Source: Oceanobacillus salinisoli
Lineage (GTDB): Bacteria > Bacillota > Bacilli > Bacillales > Amphibacillaceae
Assembly: GCF_009733865.1 (NCBI RefSeq)
Contig: NZ_WOFB01000001.1
Coordinates: 310,001-374,000 of the forward strand
Length of the DNA: 64,000 nt
Reading direction: 5' to 3'
Part shown: in pieces, positions 9,519-18,948 of the stretch
How positions within the stretch are numbered: position 1 is the stretch's first letter
How the letters are laid out: every line of letters begins with the position of its first letter
Translations under genes and position numbers: made by a program
The notes under the pieces: model-generated
Told to the model about the DNA's origin: nothing
The model's database searches: none
The model's input: the letters and a program-made list of their open reading frames with translations, nothing else

Positions 9519-10595
9519 TTGTCCCACGTACCAACAACTTCACTAACATTAGTGACTACTGTCTTTCGAAAAATATTTCCTGCTGTTAATGAGGAATTGC
9601 ATAAGTGGAGATCACAGGCAGAACAAATACCTAATAAAGAACTGCGTACACAAGCGCTTAACAGCATAAACTCTAAACGATTTCATTGCCAGGGCGGAGC
9701 GGTGTTTGCTCTGCTTGCTGAGGAAAAGTGGAGGGAGGCTGTTCGCTTTATTGTTGCTTATCAAACCATCAGTGACTACTTAGATAACCTTTGTGATCGA
9801 AGTACATCGCTGAATCCTGATGATTTTGAGCTTTTACACCTGGCAATGGAAGATGCACTTACTCCAGGAAATGAATGCAAAAATTATTACGAGCTGCGTG
9901 ATGATCAGGATGACGGGAACTATTTAAAAGAGCTGGTTCAAACATGTCAGCAAGTAATAAATAGGTTAGGCAAGCGAGAAGCAGTGACGGTACCATTATT
10001 ACGATTAGAAGAAATGTATGCTAATTTACAAGTCCATAAGCATGTAAAAGTGGATGAACGTATTCCCAGACTTACTAATTGGTATGAGGGTAACAAAGAA
10101 CAAGCACCGACACTGAGCTGGTATGAGTATGCAGCAGCAGCAGGTTCAACGCTTGGCATATTTTGCCTTGCTTCCTATGCCTTATCGGATCGCATGACAG
10201 AGCAATTAACAAAAGATGTTTTTCACAGCTATTTTCCATATATGCAAGGTTTACATATCTTGTTAGACTATTTTATTGATCAGAATGAAGATATAGAAGA
10301 AGGGGATCTGAACTTTTGCAGTTTTTATACGAATAATAAAGAAATGAGGGAGCGGTTTGCTTATTTTATAAAGCAGGCAGATCAAAGGGTTCAATCTCTG
10401 CCAAATTCTCAGTTTCATAAAATGATACATCATGGATTGGTCGGACTATATTTGGGAGATAAGAAGGTGATGACCATCGAGGGAGGAGCGGGTTTAGCGA
10501 GGGAACTCCTTGAAATCAGTGGCGGGAGTGCGAAATTCTTTCATTGGAACACGAAGTTGTATTATAAATTCAATAAAAAAAGAAGTGCTGGATAA
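9519..10595 (+). CDS. ytpB: Tetraprenyl-beta-curcumene synthase family protein (DUF2600)
   Basis: 358 residues. B. subtilis YtpB cyclises C35 heptaprenyl diphosphate to tetraprenyl-beta-curcumene, the precursor of sesquarterpenoids found in spores. The protein is an all-helical terpene-synthase type with an Asp-rich YLDNLCDR segment near residue 90. The start is TTG 9519, six bases after GGAGG; the longer GTG frame (9501) would contain that ribosome site. It is followed 60 bases later by a small membrane protein gene. The specific substrate is inferred from the B. subtilis enzyme. Confidence 0.85.
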   Translation: MSHVPTTSLTLVTTVFRKIFPAVNEELHKWRSQAEQIPNKELRTQALNSINSKRFHCQGGAVFALLAEEKWREAVRFIVAYQTISDYLDNLCDRSTSLNPDDFELLHLAMEDALTPGNECKNYYELRDDQDDGNYLKELVQTCQQVINRLGKREAVTVPLLRLEEMYANLQVHKHVKVDERIPRLTNWYEGNKEQAPTLSWYEYAAAAGSTLGIFCLASYALSDRMTEQLTKDVFHSYFPYMQGLHILLDYFIDQNEDIEEGDLNFCSFYTNNKEMRERFAYFIKQADQRVQSLPNSQFHKMIHHGLVGLYLGDKKVMTIEGGAGLARELLEISGGSAKFFHWNTKLYYKFNKKRSAG

Positions 10596-10654
10596 ACTAG
10601 GGAGCTATGTATTGCTGCTTCGTATAAAATCATAACAGAAGGGGGAGTTTTTTT

Positions 10655-10942
10655 ATGCCAAACTGCCAGACCTGTGGAAGGAAATGGACATGGATGCAGA
10701 CGGTTAAGTCACTTCGCAATATCTGTCCACACTGTGGAACAAAGCAATACCCATCACAAGCATCCAGAAAGAAAAACCTTATATCTACTCTCATTCTGCT
10801 TATTTTGATATTTGCTGCGAATGGTTTATTTGATTTTTCAATTGGATGGTCGACTGTTATAGTGATTTTCGTTACTTTAGCAATGATATCCATACATCCG
10901 CTCTTTTTGGAATTATCCAATAAAGAAGAGCCGTATATATAA
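10655..10942 (+). CDS. Zinc-ribbon membrane protein, CXXC-20-CXXC type
   Basis: 95 residues. CQTC near the N-terminus and CPHC about 20 residues later form a zinc-ribbon. Two hydrophobic helices follow (about residues 43-60 and 65-83), so the ribbon probably lies in the cytosol and the rest in the membrane. This matches the small Firmicutes family named for its CXXC-20-CXXC pattern; no function is known. The start is ATG 10655 behind AGAAGGGGGAG. Confidence 0.8.
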   Translation: MPNCQTCGRKWTWMQTVKSLRNICPHCGTKQYPSQASRKKNLISTLILLILIFAANGLFDFSIGWSTVIVIFVTLAMISIHPLFLELSNKEEPYI

Positions 10943-11087
10943 TATTTCTCTAGAATACAACGATTTTTTCTTTTTTACGAGTAACAAGCAGTCTGGCGTA
11001 GTATGATATGTATCTTTTTCATAGAATAAATTAAGATTTATCTTCAGAAGAAAAGAAGCTTACTATCAAACGTCCCTTTAAGTTATA

Positions 11088-11495
11088 GCTATACATAAAT
11101 CAGAAAACCAGTACTAGCGTAGGCAGAATACGTAGACTCCTCGAAAATAAAAACCGATTTTCTCGTACGATGTAGAGCAGCAGACCGCCTTCCTTGTCCT
11201 GTGGGAACAGCACGTTCTAGACCTTTCAGCGAGGGTACTACTTGAGTAATCTTCTTTGTTCCCTTGCGCCGAGGAATTCTACCACGAAGCGTTACTAGAA
11301 GACACAGGCGCACCGGTTTTCCGTGAGGAGGCTTTAGGTCGTGTCCACGAACTGTAAATATTCTGCGGGAGCGAATGTATGCACGCTATCATCATTAGAA
11401 TAAGCGAGATCATCACGATAGGAATTTTCATTAGTCAAGAGTTTATATCAACAGCGGAGATTGAGAGCAAAAAAATTACGAAAAGAACTATATAA
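11088..11495. repeat. Dispersed repeat family A, copy 3 (one half diverged)
   Basis: The right half (about 11240-11445) matches copy 5 closely: AGTAATCTTCTTTGTTCCCT, GCTTTAGGTCGTG, GAATTTTCATTAGTC and the end GAGTTTATATC (11441-11451). The left half instead resembles copy 4 (a GGCGGTCTGC block read on the other strand, and CTCCTTGAAAA-like sequence). It fills the 590-base gap between the zinc-ribbon gene and ytqB. Open frames within it are fortuitous. Confidence 0.7.
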
Positions 11496-11533
11496 TAAAA
11501 TGAAAAATGAGATGTAAGAAGAATCTTCACATC

Positions 11534-12100
11534 TCATCTTTTCTGGATTGCGATTATAAACGGGGGATCATTTTTTTGATTAATGAAGCCATATTGCAGT
11601 ACTTTATACTCTTTTTGATTTAGTTTCAATACATGCTTTAAGATGGCTTCTTTTTCTTCCTTCCCGCCTTGATGACCATGATAGACAACAAGAACAACCA
11701 AACCATTTCGTTTTAGGGAATCTAAGATAATATCTATCGAGATAATAGTTGATTGTGGCCTGGTAATTACTTTTTTATCGCTTTTAGGCAAATAGCCAAG
11801 GTTGAAAATTGCCCCACCAATGGTTTGATTTTTTTCATTAGGCAAGTAATCTGATATATTGGCATGACTATCATGAATTAACGATACATTAGAGATTCCA
11901 TTTTTAATAAGTGCATCTTTTGTCACTGCAATAGCCTGTTCTTGGATATCAAACGCAAGTACATGTCCATTTTCTCCAACTATCTCACTTAAAAATAGTG
12001 TGTCATTTCCATTTCCACATGTTGCATCAATCGCTGTTTCACCTTCATGAATGGATTCTTCCAATAAATAATGAGCATAATTCAGAATTCCTTTTAACAT
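11534..12100 (-). CDS. ytqB: Class I SAM-dependent methyltransferase, YtqB family
   Basis: 188 residues. The Rossmann fold binds S-adenosylmethionine at ATCGNGNDT (26-34); the acidic end of strand 2 is VLAFDIQ, and NLGYLP replaces the usual catalytic motif. The family is annotated as a putative rRNA methylase; the target is not established. The start is ATG 12100 behind GAGGTGAT; a longer GTG frame (12109) overlaps this ribosome site. It is divergent from the leuS leader. Confidence 0.85.
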   Translation of the reverse strand: MLKGILNYAHYLLEESIHEGETAIDATCGNGNDTLFLSEIVGENGHVLAFDIQEQAIAVTKDALIKNGISNVSLIHDSHANISDYLPNEKNQTIGGAIFNLGYLPKSDKKVITRPQSTIISIDIILDSLKRNGLVVLVVYHGHQGGKEEKEAILKHVLKLNQKEYKVLQYGFINQKNDPPFIIAIQKR

Positions 12101-12235
12101 AGCTATCACCTCATTATATATGTATTTTTGATTTATTACTCGTTTTTATCTGGCTGTAGGTCCCATAGTAAAGTAACATTTTTAAAAAAAGTGCATATCT
12201 TATATTTTAACATATATGTATGGATTTTGGATGTG

Positions 12236-12264
12236 TTGACAAAGATGTTACTATTATTTATAAT
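12236..12264 (+). promoter_or_regulatory. Sigma-A promoter of the leuS leader
   Basis: TTGACA (12236-12241), a 17-base spacer and a perfect TATAAT (12259-12264). Transcription should begin near 12271, just before the T-box element. Confidence 0.88.
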
Positions 12265-12274
12265 TTCGATATAA

Positions 12275-12528
12275 TATGACAACGACTTTGAGAAGGATTA
12301 GTAGTAAATAGTTTCATGGCATAGAGAGGCAGTGGCTGGTGGAAACTGTCGCTTGAGCGTTTATGAACTCACCTTCTTTGTTGCAGGTTCGAATCGTTAC
12401 CAGTAGTTCCTGCCGTATATCTGCGTTAAAGATATAAGTGAACGTAATGAATCAGTACGTTAAATTGGGTGGTACCGCGGGAGTAAAAGCTTCTCGTCCC
12501 TTTATAGGGATGAGTGGCTTTTTTTTAC
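12275..12528 (+). ncRNA. T-box leader with Leu specifier and terminator
   Basis: The T-box core GGGTGGTACCGCGG is at 12467-12480. The specifier loop contains GAACTCAC with a CTC leucine codon at 12368-12370, matching the gene downstream. The AGTAGTTCCTGCCG region and GAACGTAATGAATCAGTACG show further leader stems. The terminator pairs CTCGTCCCT with AGGGATGAG (about 12493-12515), followed by eight T. Uncharged tRNA-Leu should switch on leuS. Confidence 0.94.
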
Positions 12529-12530
12529 TG

Positions 12531-12610
12531 TGGGAAAGCATAAAGTTTTAGGCCAGGAAGTGAGTTCGAGGCAGCTAAAATTTTAAAGCCCTACGAAAAC
12601 AAATCTGCTT
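12531..12610 (+). repeat. Dispersed repeat family C, diverged copy inside the leuS leader
   Basis: The sequence GGGAAAGCATAAAGTTTTAG, a GAGTTCGAGGCAG spacer and then CTAAAATTTTAA follows the family C pattern seen at 16851, 37234, 43073 and 60801. It lies between the T-box terminator and leuS. Confidence 0.5.
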
Positions 12611-12639
12611 TGTCGTGTTACATGAATATTTAGGGGAGC

Positions 12640-12718
12640 AGCACTCCTTATAATGCTACTAGAAGGTGGTAGCTCTAAGGAGTTGCTTCGCTAAGTAACC
12701 TGCAAAGGCAGGTTTTTC
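12640..12718 (+). promoter_or_regulatory. Extra hairpin and second terminator-like stem before leuS
   Basis: GCACTCCTTA (12641-12650) can pair with TAAGGAGTTGC (12676-12686), with CTAC/GTAG inside. It is followed by AACCTGC/GCAGGTT (12697-12714) and TTTT. These are not part of a normal T-box. The role is unknown. Confidence 0.5.
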
Positions 12719-12755
12719 TGATGTTGTTGTTTTTTAGAAAAGGGAGGAAAAGACA

Positions 12756-15173
12756 TTGAGTTTTGATCACCGGAAGATTGAGAAAAAGTGGCAAGCCTAT
12801 TGGCAAGAAAATAAAACATTTAAAACCAACACATTCTCTGACAAAGAGAAGTTTTATGCGTTGGATATGTTCCCGTACCCGTCAGGAGCAGGACTTCACG
12901 TTGGTCATCCAGAGGGATATACTGCAACAGATATTCTGTCACGAATGAAGCGGATGCAAGGGTATGAAGTGCTTCATCCGATGGGGTGGGATGCTTTTGG
13001 ACTACCTGCAGAACAGTATGCGATTGATACAGGGAATAGTCCGGCAGAATTCACGGAACAAAACATTGCAACTTTTAAAAGACAAATTCAGGAACTGGGT
13101 TTTTCTTATGATTGGGATCGCGAAATTAATACAACAGATCCAAGTTATTATAAATGGACACAATGGATTTTCGCTAAACTTTATGAGAAAGGCCTTGCCT
13201 ATATTGATGAGGTGCCGGTAAACTGGTGTCCTGCACTTGGGACGGTTTTGGCGAATGAAGAGGTAATCGATGGAAAAAGTGAACGTGGCGGACATCCAGT
13301 TATTCGTAAGCCAATGAAACAATGGATGCTGCGTATCACTGCATATGCAGACCGCCTTCTCGAGGATCTGGATAATTTGGATTGGCCGGAAAGCTTGAAG
13401 GAAATGCAGCGTAATTGGATTGGAAAATCAGAAGGTGCGGAAGTGAAGTTTACCATCGATGGTCATGATGACAAAGATTTCGTCGTCTTTACTACAAGAC
13501 CGGATACTCTATTTGGTGCTACTTATGCCGTACTGGCACCGGAACATCCTTATGTTGCGGACATTACTACAGCAGATCAAAAGGAAAAAGTGGATGCCTA
13601 TCTAGATGAGGTAGAGAAGAAATCCGATCTAGAACGTACGGATTTGGCAAAAGATAAAACGGGTGTATTTACTGGTGCCTATGCGATTAATCCAGTGAAC
13701 AATAAGAAAGTTCCAGTCTGGGTTGCTGATTATGTACTGATGTCCTATGGAACAGGTGCTATCATGGCCGTTCCAGCCCATGATGACCGTGACTATGAAT
13801 TTGCCCAAAAATTTGACCTGCCGATTGTAGAAGTTGTTGCTGGTGGTGATGTAACCAAAGAGGCTTATACAGGAGATGGCGAACATGTCAATTCGGACTT
13901 CCTAAATGGACTAGGTAAAGAAGAAGCAATTACGAAAGCCATTGAATGGTTGGAAGAAAACGGAAAAGGGGAGAAGAAGATTACGTATCGCCTCCGTGAT
14001 TGGCTATTTGCAAGACAGCGATATTGGGGAGAGCCAATCCCGGTTATTCATTGGGAAGATGGTACGATGACAACAATACCTGAGGAAGAACTCCCGCTAG
14101 AACTTCCAAAAATGACGGAAATTAAACCGTCTGGAACTGGTGAATCCCCACTAGCTAATAATAGTGACTGGGTAAATGTCGTTGATCCGGAAACTGGTAA
14201 AAAAGGACGCCGGGAAACAAATACTATGCCACAGTGGGCAGGAAGCTCCTGGTATTTCCTACGCTATATTGATCCGAATAACACAGAAAGAATCGGTGAT
14301 CCAGAAGCATTAAAAGAGTGGCTGCCTGTCGATGTTTATATTGGTGGTGCAGAGCATGCGGTATTACATTTGCTATATGCACGTTTCTGGCATAAATTCC
14401 TTTATGATCTTGGAGTCGTACCTACAAAGGAACCATTCCAAAAACTGTATAACCAAGGGATGATTCTTGGTGAAGGTAATGAGAAGATGAGTAAGTCAAA
14501 AGGAAATGTAGTAAACCCTGATGATATTGTTTTATCCCATGGTGCTGATACCTTGCGTTTGTATGAAATGTTTATGGGGCCATTGGATGCCTCTGTAGCA
14601 TGGTCTACAAATGGTCTGGATGGTGCAAGACGCTTTCTTGACCGTGTATGGCGTCTATTTGTGAATGAGGAAGGGTCCTTATCTGAAAAAATAATGGATG
14701 AAATAAATCCTGATTTAGAAAAGGTATACCATGAAACAGTTAAAAAAGTAACAGAGGACTTTGAACATCTTCATTTCAATACGGCAATTTCGCAAATGAT
14801 GGTATTTGTAAATGAAGGGTACAAAGCAGATAAACTTCCAAAAGAATATGTAGAAGGATTTGTAAAACTTCTTTCACCAGTAGCACCGCATATTTCGGAA
14901 GAGCTATGGGAGAGACTTGGTCATTCGGAAACGATTTCTTATGAAGAATGGCCAACATTTGATGAATCGAAGTTGGTCGAGGATGAAGTAGAAGTTGTTC
15001 TTCAAGTCATGGGTAAAGTTCGCTCAAAAATTAGTGTTGCAAAGGATATATCCAAAGAGGAGCTTCAGAAACAAGCACTCGAAGACGAAACATTGCAAAA
15101 GTGGCTGGAAGGTAAAACAATCCGTAAAGTAATTGTCGTTCCAGGAAAACTAGTTAATGTTGTTGCTAATTAA
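12756..15173 (+). CDS. leuS: Leucyl-tRNA synthetase
   Basis: 805 residues, usual length for the bacterial enzyme. Charges tRNA-Leu with leucine. The class I HIGH motif appears as HVGH (48-51) and KMSKS is at 577-581. The inserted editing domain holds [12 protein letters not shown] and [15 protein letters not shown], and the anticodon-binding helical domain is at the C-terminus. The start is TTG 12756, eight bases after GGAGG. It is controlled by the T-box, and about 485 bases of leader precede it. Confidence 0.98.
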   Translation: MSFDHRKIEKKWQAYWQENKTFKTNTFSDKEKFYALDMFPYPSGAGLHVGHPEGYTATDILSRMKRMQGYEVLHPMGWDAFGLPAEQYAIDTGNSPAEFTEQNIATFKRQIQELGFSYDWDREINTTDPSYYKWTQWIFAKLYEKGLAYIDEVPVNWCPALGTVLANEEVIDGKSERGGHPVIRKPMKQWMLRITAYADRLLEDLDNLDWPESLKEMQRNWIGKSEGAEVKFTIDGHDDKDFVVFTTRPDTLFGATYAVLAPEHPYVADITTADQKEKVDAYLDEVEKKSDLERTDLAKDKTGVFTGAYAINPVNNKKVPVWVADYVLMSYGTGAIMAVPAHDDRDYEFAQKFDLPIVEVVAGGDVTKEAYTGDGEHVNSDFLNGLGKEEAITKAIEWLEENGKGEKKITYRLRDWLFARQRYWGEPIPVIHWEDGTMTTIPEEELPLELPKMTEIKPSGTGESPLANNSDWVNVVDPETGKKGRRETNTMPQWAGSSWYFLRYIDPNNTERIGDPEALKEWLPVDVYIGGAEHAVLHLLYARFWHKFLYDLGVVPTKEPFQKLYNQGMILGEGNEKMSKSKGNVVNPDDIVLSHGADTLRLYEMFMGPLDASVAWSTNGLDGARRFLDRVWRLFVNEEGSLSEKIMDEINPDLEKVYHETVKKVTEDFEHLHFNTAISQMMVFVNEGYKADKLPKEYVEGFVKLLSPVAPHISEELWERLGHSETISYEEWPTFDESKLVEDEVEVVLQVMGKVRSKISVAKDISKEELQKQALEDETLQKWLEGKTIRKVIVVPGKLVNVVAN

Positions 15174-15225
15174 ATGAAAACAACAGTAGCTTTTGCATCC
15201 TCCACTGGTTATTAGATGAAGGCTA

Positions 15226-15290
15226 ACTGGCTGCCCGCCCCAACTTTTATTTCTTAAAGTAGGGGGACCTACAGCCAGTTAATTTTTATA
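15226..15290. terminator. Strong hairpin after leuS made of family B half-sequence
   Basis: TAACTGGCTG and CAGCCAGTTA form a perfect 10-bp outer stem, continued by GCCCC/GGGG and AACTTT/AAAGT, followed by ATTTTT. This is a palindromic version of the family B start, and probably ends leuS transcription. Confidence 0.65.
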
Positions 15291-15304
15291 TGTTTTGTTG
15301 TTTT

Positions 15305-15570
15305 TAACCTTGCAGTAGATACAAACTGCTAAATAAGTTTAGATGTCGTTGGAGCTAAATTTACCGCTACGGAAATATACTACGCGCACTTTAGGGCGGC
15401 TGGTAAGCCTCCTAGTGCTGACGCGTCTTTAGGGTTCCCACCGATGCCTCTTTTCCCACAGGATAAGGAATGCGGTCTGCGGCTATACATCGCACGCAGA
15501 AAAGTGGTTTTCTTTTTCAAGGAGTCTCCGTGTATTTCCTTCGTTAGTTTTGTGATATTATCTTCCCAGC
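15305..15570. repeat. Dispersed repeat family A, diverged copy 4
   Basis: Shares GTTGGAGC, TTTACCGCTACGGAAATA and CACTACG-like segments with copies 2 and 5, and shares its ATGCGGTCTGC and AAGGAGTCTCCGTG segments (reversed) with copy 3. Non-coding. Confidence 0.6.
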
Positions 15571-15652
15571 ATTTGATTTAACAACTTATGTGTTGGCATC
15601 GTTAGAAACTTTTAAACTGATTAATTGGAGACTAGGACAATCAGAGACTGAT

Positions 15653-15686
15653 GAAAAAAGCACCTTTTTTAAAAAGGTGCTTTTTC
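15653..15686. terminator. Bidirectional hairpin
   Basis: AAAAAGCACCTTTTTT and its reverse complement AAAAAAGGTGCTTTTT meet with almost no loop, with A-runs before and T-runs after. It stands just upstream of the tandem array. Confidence 0.6.
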
Positions 15687-15703
15687 AAGTGGTCTCGGAC
15701 AGG

Positions 15704-16305
15704 TTCTACGTGCCCGAACGAACTTAAGAATCATTCGAAAGGAAACGTAGAGATTTTCTACGTGCCTGAATGAGCACGGGAGTCAACCAAAAGGAAACGT
15801 AGAAAGGCTCTAGGTGCCCGAATGAGCTCGGCAATCACCCAAAAGGAAACGTAGAATGATTCTACGTTCCAAATGAACCTGGGAATCACCCAAAAGGGAA
15901 CGTAGAGGAGTTCTAGGTGCCCGAATGAACTTGGGAATCACCCAAAAGGAAACGTAGAAGAGTTCTAGGTGCCCGAATGAGCACGGGAGTCACCCAAAAG
16001 GAAACGTAGAAGAGTTCTAGGTGCCCGAATGAGCACGGGAGTCACCCAAAAGGAAACGTAGAAAGTTCTAGGTGCCCGAATGAACTTGGGATCACCCAAA
16101 AGGAAACATAGAAGAGTTCTAGGTGCCCGAATGAGCACGGGAGTCACCCAAAAGGAAACGTAGAAAGGTTCTAGGTGCCCGAATGAACTTGGGAGTCACC
16201 CAAAAGGAAACGTAGAGATTTTCTAGGTGCCCGAATGAGCTCGGGAATCAACAAAAAGGGAACATAGAAACATTCTACGTTCCCAAATGAGCACAGAATG
16301 AGCCA
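15704..16305. repeat. 52-bp tandem repeat array, 11 full units plus a partial
   Basis: Units begin with TTCTA (CTCTA in one) at 15704, 15756, 15808, 15860, 15911, 15963, 16015, 16066, 16117, 16169, 16221 and 16273, a period of 51-52. Each unit reads TTCTAGGTGCCCGAATGA, then a variable AC or CT with GGGA, then TCACCCAAAAGGAAACGTAGA. The unit end (ACGTAGAA) pairs with the next unit start (TTCTAGGT or TTCTACGT), so every junction can form a small hairpin. No gene is supported; one 60-codon frame arises from the repeat itself. Confidence 0.93.
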
Positions 16306-16428
16306 AGGAACGAAAGGGAGGTACACTTCCTTGTTTTGCCTTCAGACATAATGGGGTAAGCTACCTGTCCAATTTAACCGGAAAAGTCCATTATTTTATA
16401 GATAAGAAAGTATAAATTTGCACTTTGA

Positions 16429-16755
16429 TGTCTAGATCCATCGCCCAGCGATTAGCGGACTTCCCTCACCTTCGTACGATAAAGAAGACTTGCCGATTGG
16501 TGAAACCAGAGCTTAGTCGCACTTATACCCTTGCGGTGAAAGTCAACATCGACTCTGGTTTTTAGGAAGGCCGACTAAAAGCGGGCTAGCGCTCAGGCGT
16601 AGGCATACCCCTATGAAGGGGCATGTTTCCCTTTATCTCCTACGGCAGTGGAATGTTCGATTAAGACCGCTGCTTTGCGCGGCAACATGGACCACCTGGC
16701 ATGGCCAGGCGCAGTTCGTACGTCGCTAAACGGGCGCTTGCGCTTTTCTTAGAAA
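16429..16755. repeat. Large dispersed Bacillus-type repeat element
   Basis: GC-richer block of about 327 bases beginning TGTCTAGATCCATCGCCCAG and ending GGGCGCTTGCGCTTTTCTTA. The ends are loosely inverted (CGCCCAGCGATTAGCG against CGCTAAACGGGCG). This begin/end pattern is familiar from a widely scattered non-coding repeat in Bacillus genomes; only one copy lies in this window. It has no gene. Confidence 0.65.
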
Positions 16756-16795
16756 AAGGGTGAGAACCTACTATCTGTAGGAACTCACCCTAATA
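16752..16795 (-). terminator. Minus-strand terminator
   Basis: AGGGTGAG-CTAC (from 16757) pairs with GTAG-CTCACCCT (to 16791). On the minus strand a T-run follows (AGAAAAAGGG on the plus strand). It could end transcription of the secreted-protein gene at 16999, 200 bases upstream on that strand. Confidence 0.7.
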
Positions 16796-16850
16796 CTTCA
16801 ACTTATGTCTTGTTAATGGAAATTGTTTTGTTAATTTTTCAGTTTTTTAA

Positions 16851-16978
16851 CACGTTAGGAAAGTATAAAATTTTAGCATGAAGAGGATTCGACGTAGTTA
16901 AAATTTTAATGTACCAAGTATAAGGAAAACTTAGACATTCTCTAAAGGACGAGTGAATGTGAGTTTTACTAATGCCAA
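16851..16978. repeat. Dispersed repeat family C, copy
   Basis: Starts CACGTTAGGAAAGTATAAAA and is nearly identical over about 125 bases to the copy at 37234-37360. Internal dyads are AAAATTTTAG/TAAAATTTT and ACATTCTCTAAA/GAGTGAATGTGAG. It sits directly after the stop of the minus-strand gene at 16999. Confidence 0.85.
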
Positions 16979-16998
16979 CGTAACTGTATTTAAATATT

Positions 16999-17760
16999 TT
17001 ATGATGGGTTAGCTTCTTTCCATTCTGACTGCAGGACTATCCACTCGCCATCTGTATAGTACCAAATCGATTCAATGGTACCAAGCTTATCGGCATGATA
17101 CGCTCCACTAACCTGTTTAAAACTTCGAAGACCATACCCTTTTCGGTCAGTTAATTTAACTGGTTCATAAAAAGCAATTGGATCAATCATAAGAGATCTG
17201 GACTTTGATAATTTACCTTCTTTATTATATATTTCCAGGCTAATATATTCCTCCGCCCGATTACTTATATCCATTTCAATCGGTTTCTCATTAGGAGAAA
17301 TTCTAATTTCGGCTATAAACTGATTGGTAAATTCTCCGGAAACATATTTTAATTTAGGAAGAGGTATCTCTGCCAGCTCATTGTCAGCAATGGTATGTAA
17401 ATCATAATGATATAATCCTCCACCTCCACCAGTAGGACTCTGAAAAAGCATATCCTGTACTTTGTCATGATTTACATCCACGAATTGAATGGTTGGTTCA
17501 TATCCATCACCATAATTAATTTTCCATCTGCCATCATCCTGACTTTTGCTTTTTATCTCCGCCCATATATTATGGAAATAGTCCGCATCTTTAGCAAAGG
17601 GAATTCCTTTTAAATTAATATCATCAAGTATGCCGTCACCAGTTACATCCGCTTGATATGTATCAATAATAACGGCTTCCTGTTCCTTTGAAATACCAGT
17701 AACAGGAACGGAAGAGGTGAGCGTAATGGCAGCAATTAGTACAAGTCGTAAAAACAACAT
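16999..17760 (-). CDS. Secreted hypothetical protein with calcium-type repeat
   Basis: 253 residues. A signal peptide covers about residues 1-22 (hydrophobic LFLRLVLIAAITLTSS) and no lipobox is visible. DVTGDGILDDINL and DVNHDKVQDMLF are Asp-rich, FG-GAP/VCBS-like or dockerin-like calcium loops of the kind found in extracellular proteins. The start is ATG 17760 behind AGGAG (nine bases); the TTG at 17766 is too close. It stands alone among repeats. Function unknown. Confidence 0.75.
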   Translation of the reverse strand: MLFLRLVLIAAITLTSSVPVTGISKEQEAVIIDTYQADVTGDGILDDINLKGIPFAKDADYFHNIWAEIKSKSQDDGRWKINYGDGYEPTIQFVDVNHDKVQDMLFQSPTGGGGGLYHYDLHTIADNELAEIPLPKLKYVSGEFTNQFIAEIRISPNEKPIEMDISNRAEEYISLEIYNKEGKLSKSRSLMIDPIAFYEPVKLTDRKGYGLRSFKQVSGAYHADKLGTIESIWYYTDGEWIVLQSEWKEANPS

Positions 17761-18088
17761 CAGCAATTTCTCCTATTCCATCATTAAATCAATTTTATGT
17801 TATGTTGTGTTTGAATACGTAATTCTATTCACGTCTACATAGAAATGCTTTTTTTATATCCTGCAGTTTAGGATGGTTCTAGGTGGAAGTGTGGTGCCAC
17901 GTAGAGCGGAAGAATTAATCGGTAAAGGACTTAATTACATTCTCTATTTATTCATTTTTTAAAATACTAAATCCCCCCTCAAACATCAAATAAAGATTCC
18001 CATTCTCATTTTCTAACAATAAATTTACAAAACATTATAACTTATTAAACATTAACTTTTTATAATAAAGATGAAAGAGGTGGTTTAG
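17761..18088. other. Intergenic region with one degenerate array-like unit
   Basis: No gene. At about 17876-17910 GGTTCTAGGTGGAAGTGTGG and CCACGTAGAG form a single unit like those of the 52-bp array 1.6 kb away. The remainder is AT-rich and should hold the divergent promoters of the flanking genes. Confidence 0.5.
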
Positions 18089-18637
18089 ATGGCAAAAATG
18101 TTTATTCTTTTTTACGAGGCCGAGTGCCAGTTTATTCGGTATATGAACCAGTATTTTGAGCAAAAGTATGTAAATCTCTTTTTCCGTACGGTGACACACT
18201 TGGGAGGTGCAAAATTTACCATTGGAATTATTCTATTACTTAGTTTATTCACTAATCAATCCGTGCAAATCACAGCTGTTTCCAGTGCTTGTGCATTAGC
18301 CATTAGTCATATTCCTGTAGCAATTTCTAAAAAGCTACTTCCAAGAAGAAGGCCTTATTTAGTCCTCGATCAAATAAATGTTACACAAAACCCATTACAG
18401 GATCATTCTTTTCCATCCGGACATACGACTGCAATCTTTTCTATTGTTATTCCCTTTATTCTATATGAACCAATACTTGCTCTTTTGTTATTACCTATTA
18501 GCTTCCTAGTGGGACTCTCGCGTATTTATTTAGGATTACATTATCCCTCAGATGTTCTTGCTGGTGTTTTATTAGGAAGTTTTATTGGTGTTGGATCATT
18601 TGTCTTCTGGGATAGTCTGTTTAATATATTAGTCTGA
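18089..18637 (+). CDS. PAP2-family membrane phosphatase
   Basis: 182 residues. Membrane enzyme that removes phosphate from lipid phosphates such as undecaprenyl diphosphate or phosphatidate; the exact substrate is not readable. The three-part active site is complete: K-x6-RP ending at 88-89 (KLLPRRRPY), PSGH at 109-112, and SR-x5-H-x3-D at 144-155. About five transmembrane segments. The start is ATG 18089 with GAGGTGG upstream. It is followed, 300 bases later, by a glycosyltransferase in the same direction. Confidence 0.88.
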   Translation: MAKMFILFYEAECQFIRYMNQYFEQKYVNLFFRTVTHLGGAKFTIGIILLLSLFTNQSVQITAVSSACALAISHIPVAISKKLLPRRRPYLVLDQINVTQNPLQDHSFPSGHTTAIFSIVIPFILYEPILALLLLPISFLVGLSRIYLGLHYPSDVLAGVLLGSFIGVGSFVFWDSLFNILV

Positions 18638-18732
18638 AGTTACCTTTTCATCAATTGTGGAAACTCATAAACCGAAATTTTGGTGCTTAGAATGTACTAA
18701 TGTGCTAAAGGACCTAAGGATAAATGGATATT

Positions 18733-18881
18733 GTCACGTGATGAACTGGCTGTATGACCCTTAGAGAGAAGAATTCGGGGCACTTCAATAAATGGGGATT
18801 GGGCAGTCAGTAAATTCTTAATTCGTTCATGCAACAATTAGTGGGGACGAAAAATCCCCTACTGATTGAGGATTCACATTT
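18733..18881 (+). repeat. Dispersed repeat family B, full copy
   Basis: Runs from GTCACGTGATGAACTGGCTG through AATTCGGGGCACTTCAATAA, GGGCAGTCAGTAAATTC and AACAATTAGTGGGG to CCCCTACTGATTGAGGATTC. It can form a 5' hairpin (ACTGGCTG with CAGTCAGT) and a 3' hairpin (TTAGTGGGG with CCCCTACTGA). It lies between the PAP2 and GT4 genes. Confidence 0.8.
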
Positions 18882-18948
18882 TAAGCGGAATGGTTGCTAT
18901 AAAATAACTTCCCTGTAGCCCGCGAAAATTTTTTGATGGAGGTCAATC

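Noticed and set aside
11089-11313. 74-codon frame on the minus strand
   Set aside because: Lies wholly within family A copy 3 and has no ribosome site.
15965-16147. 60-codon open frame on the minus strand
   Set aside because: It is a translation of three tandem repeat units (RAPRTLLCFLLGD repeated); no ribosome site.
15704-16305. Possible CRISPR array
   Set aside because: The whole 52-base unit is conserved with no unique spacers, and there are no cas genes in the window.
16429-16755. Structured RNA gene such as 6S or RNase P RNA
   Set aside because: No conserved core of those RNAs; the ends instead match the pattern of a scattered Bacillus repeat.
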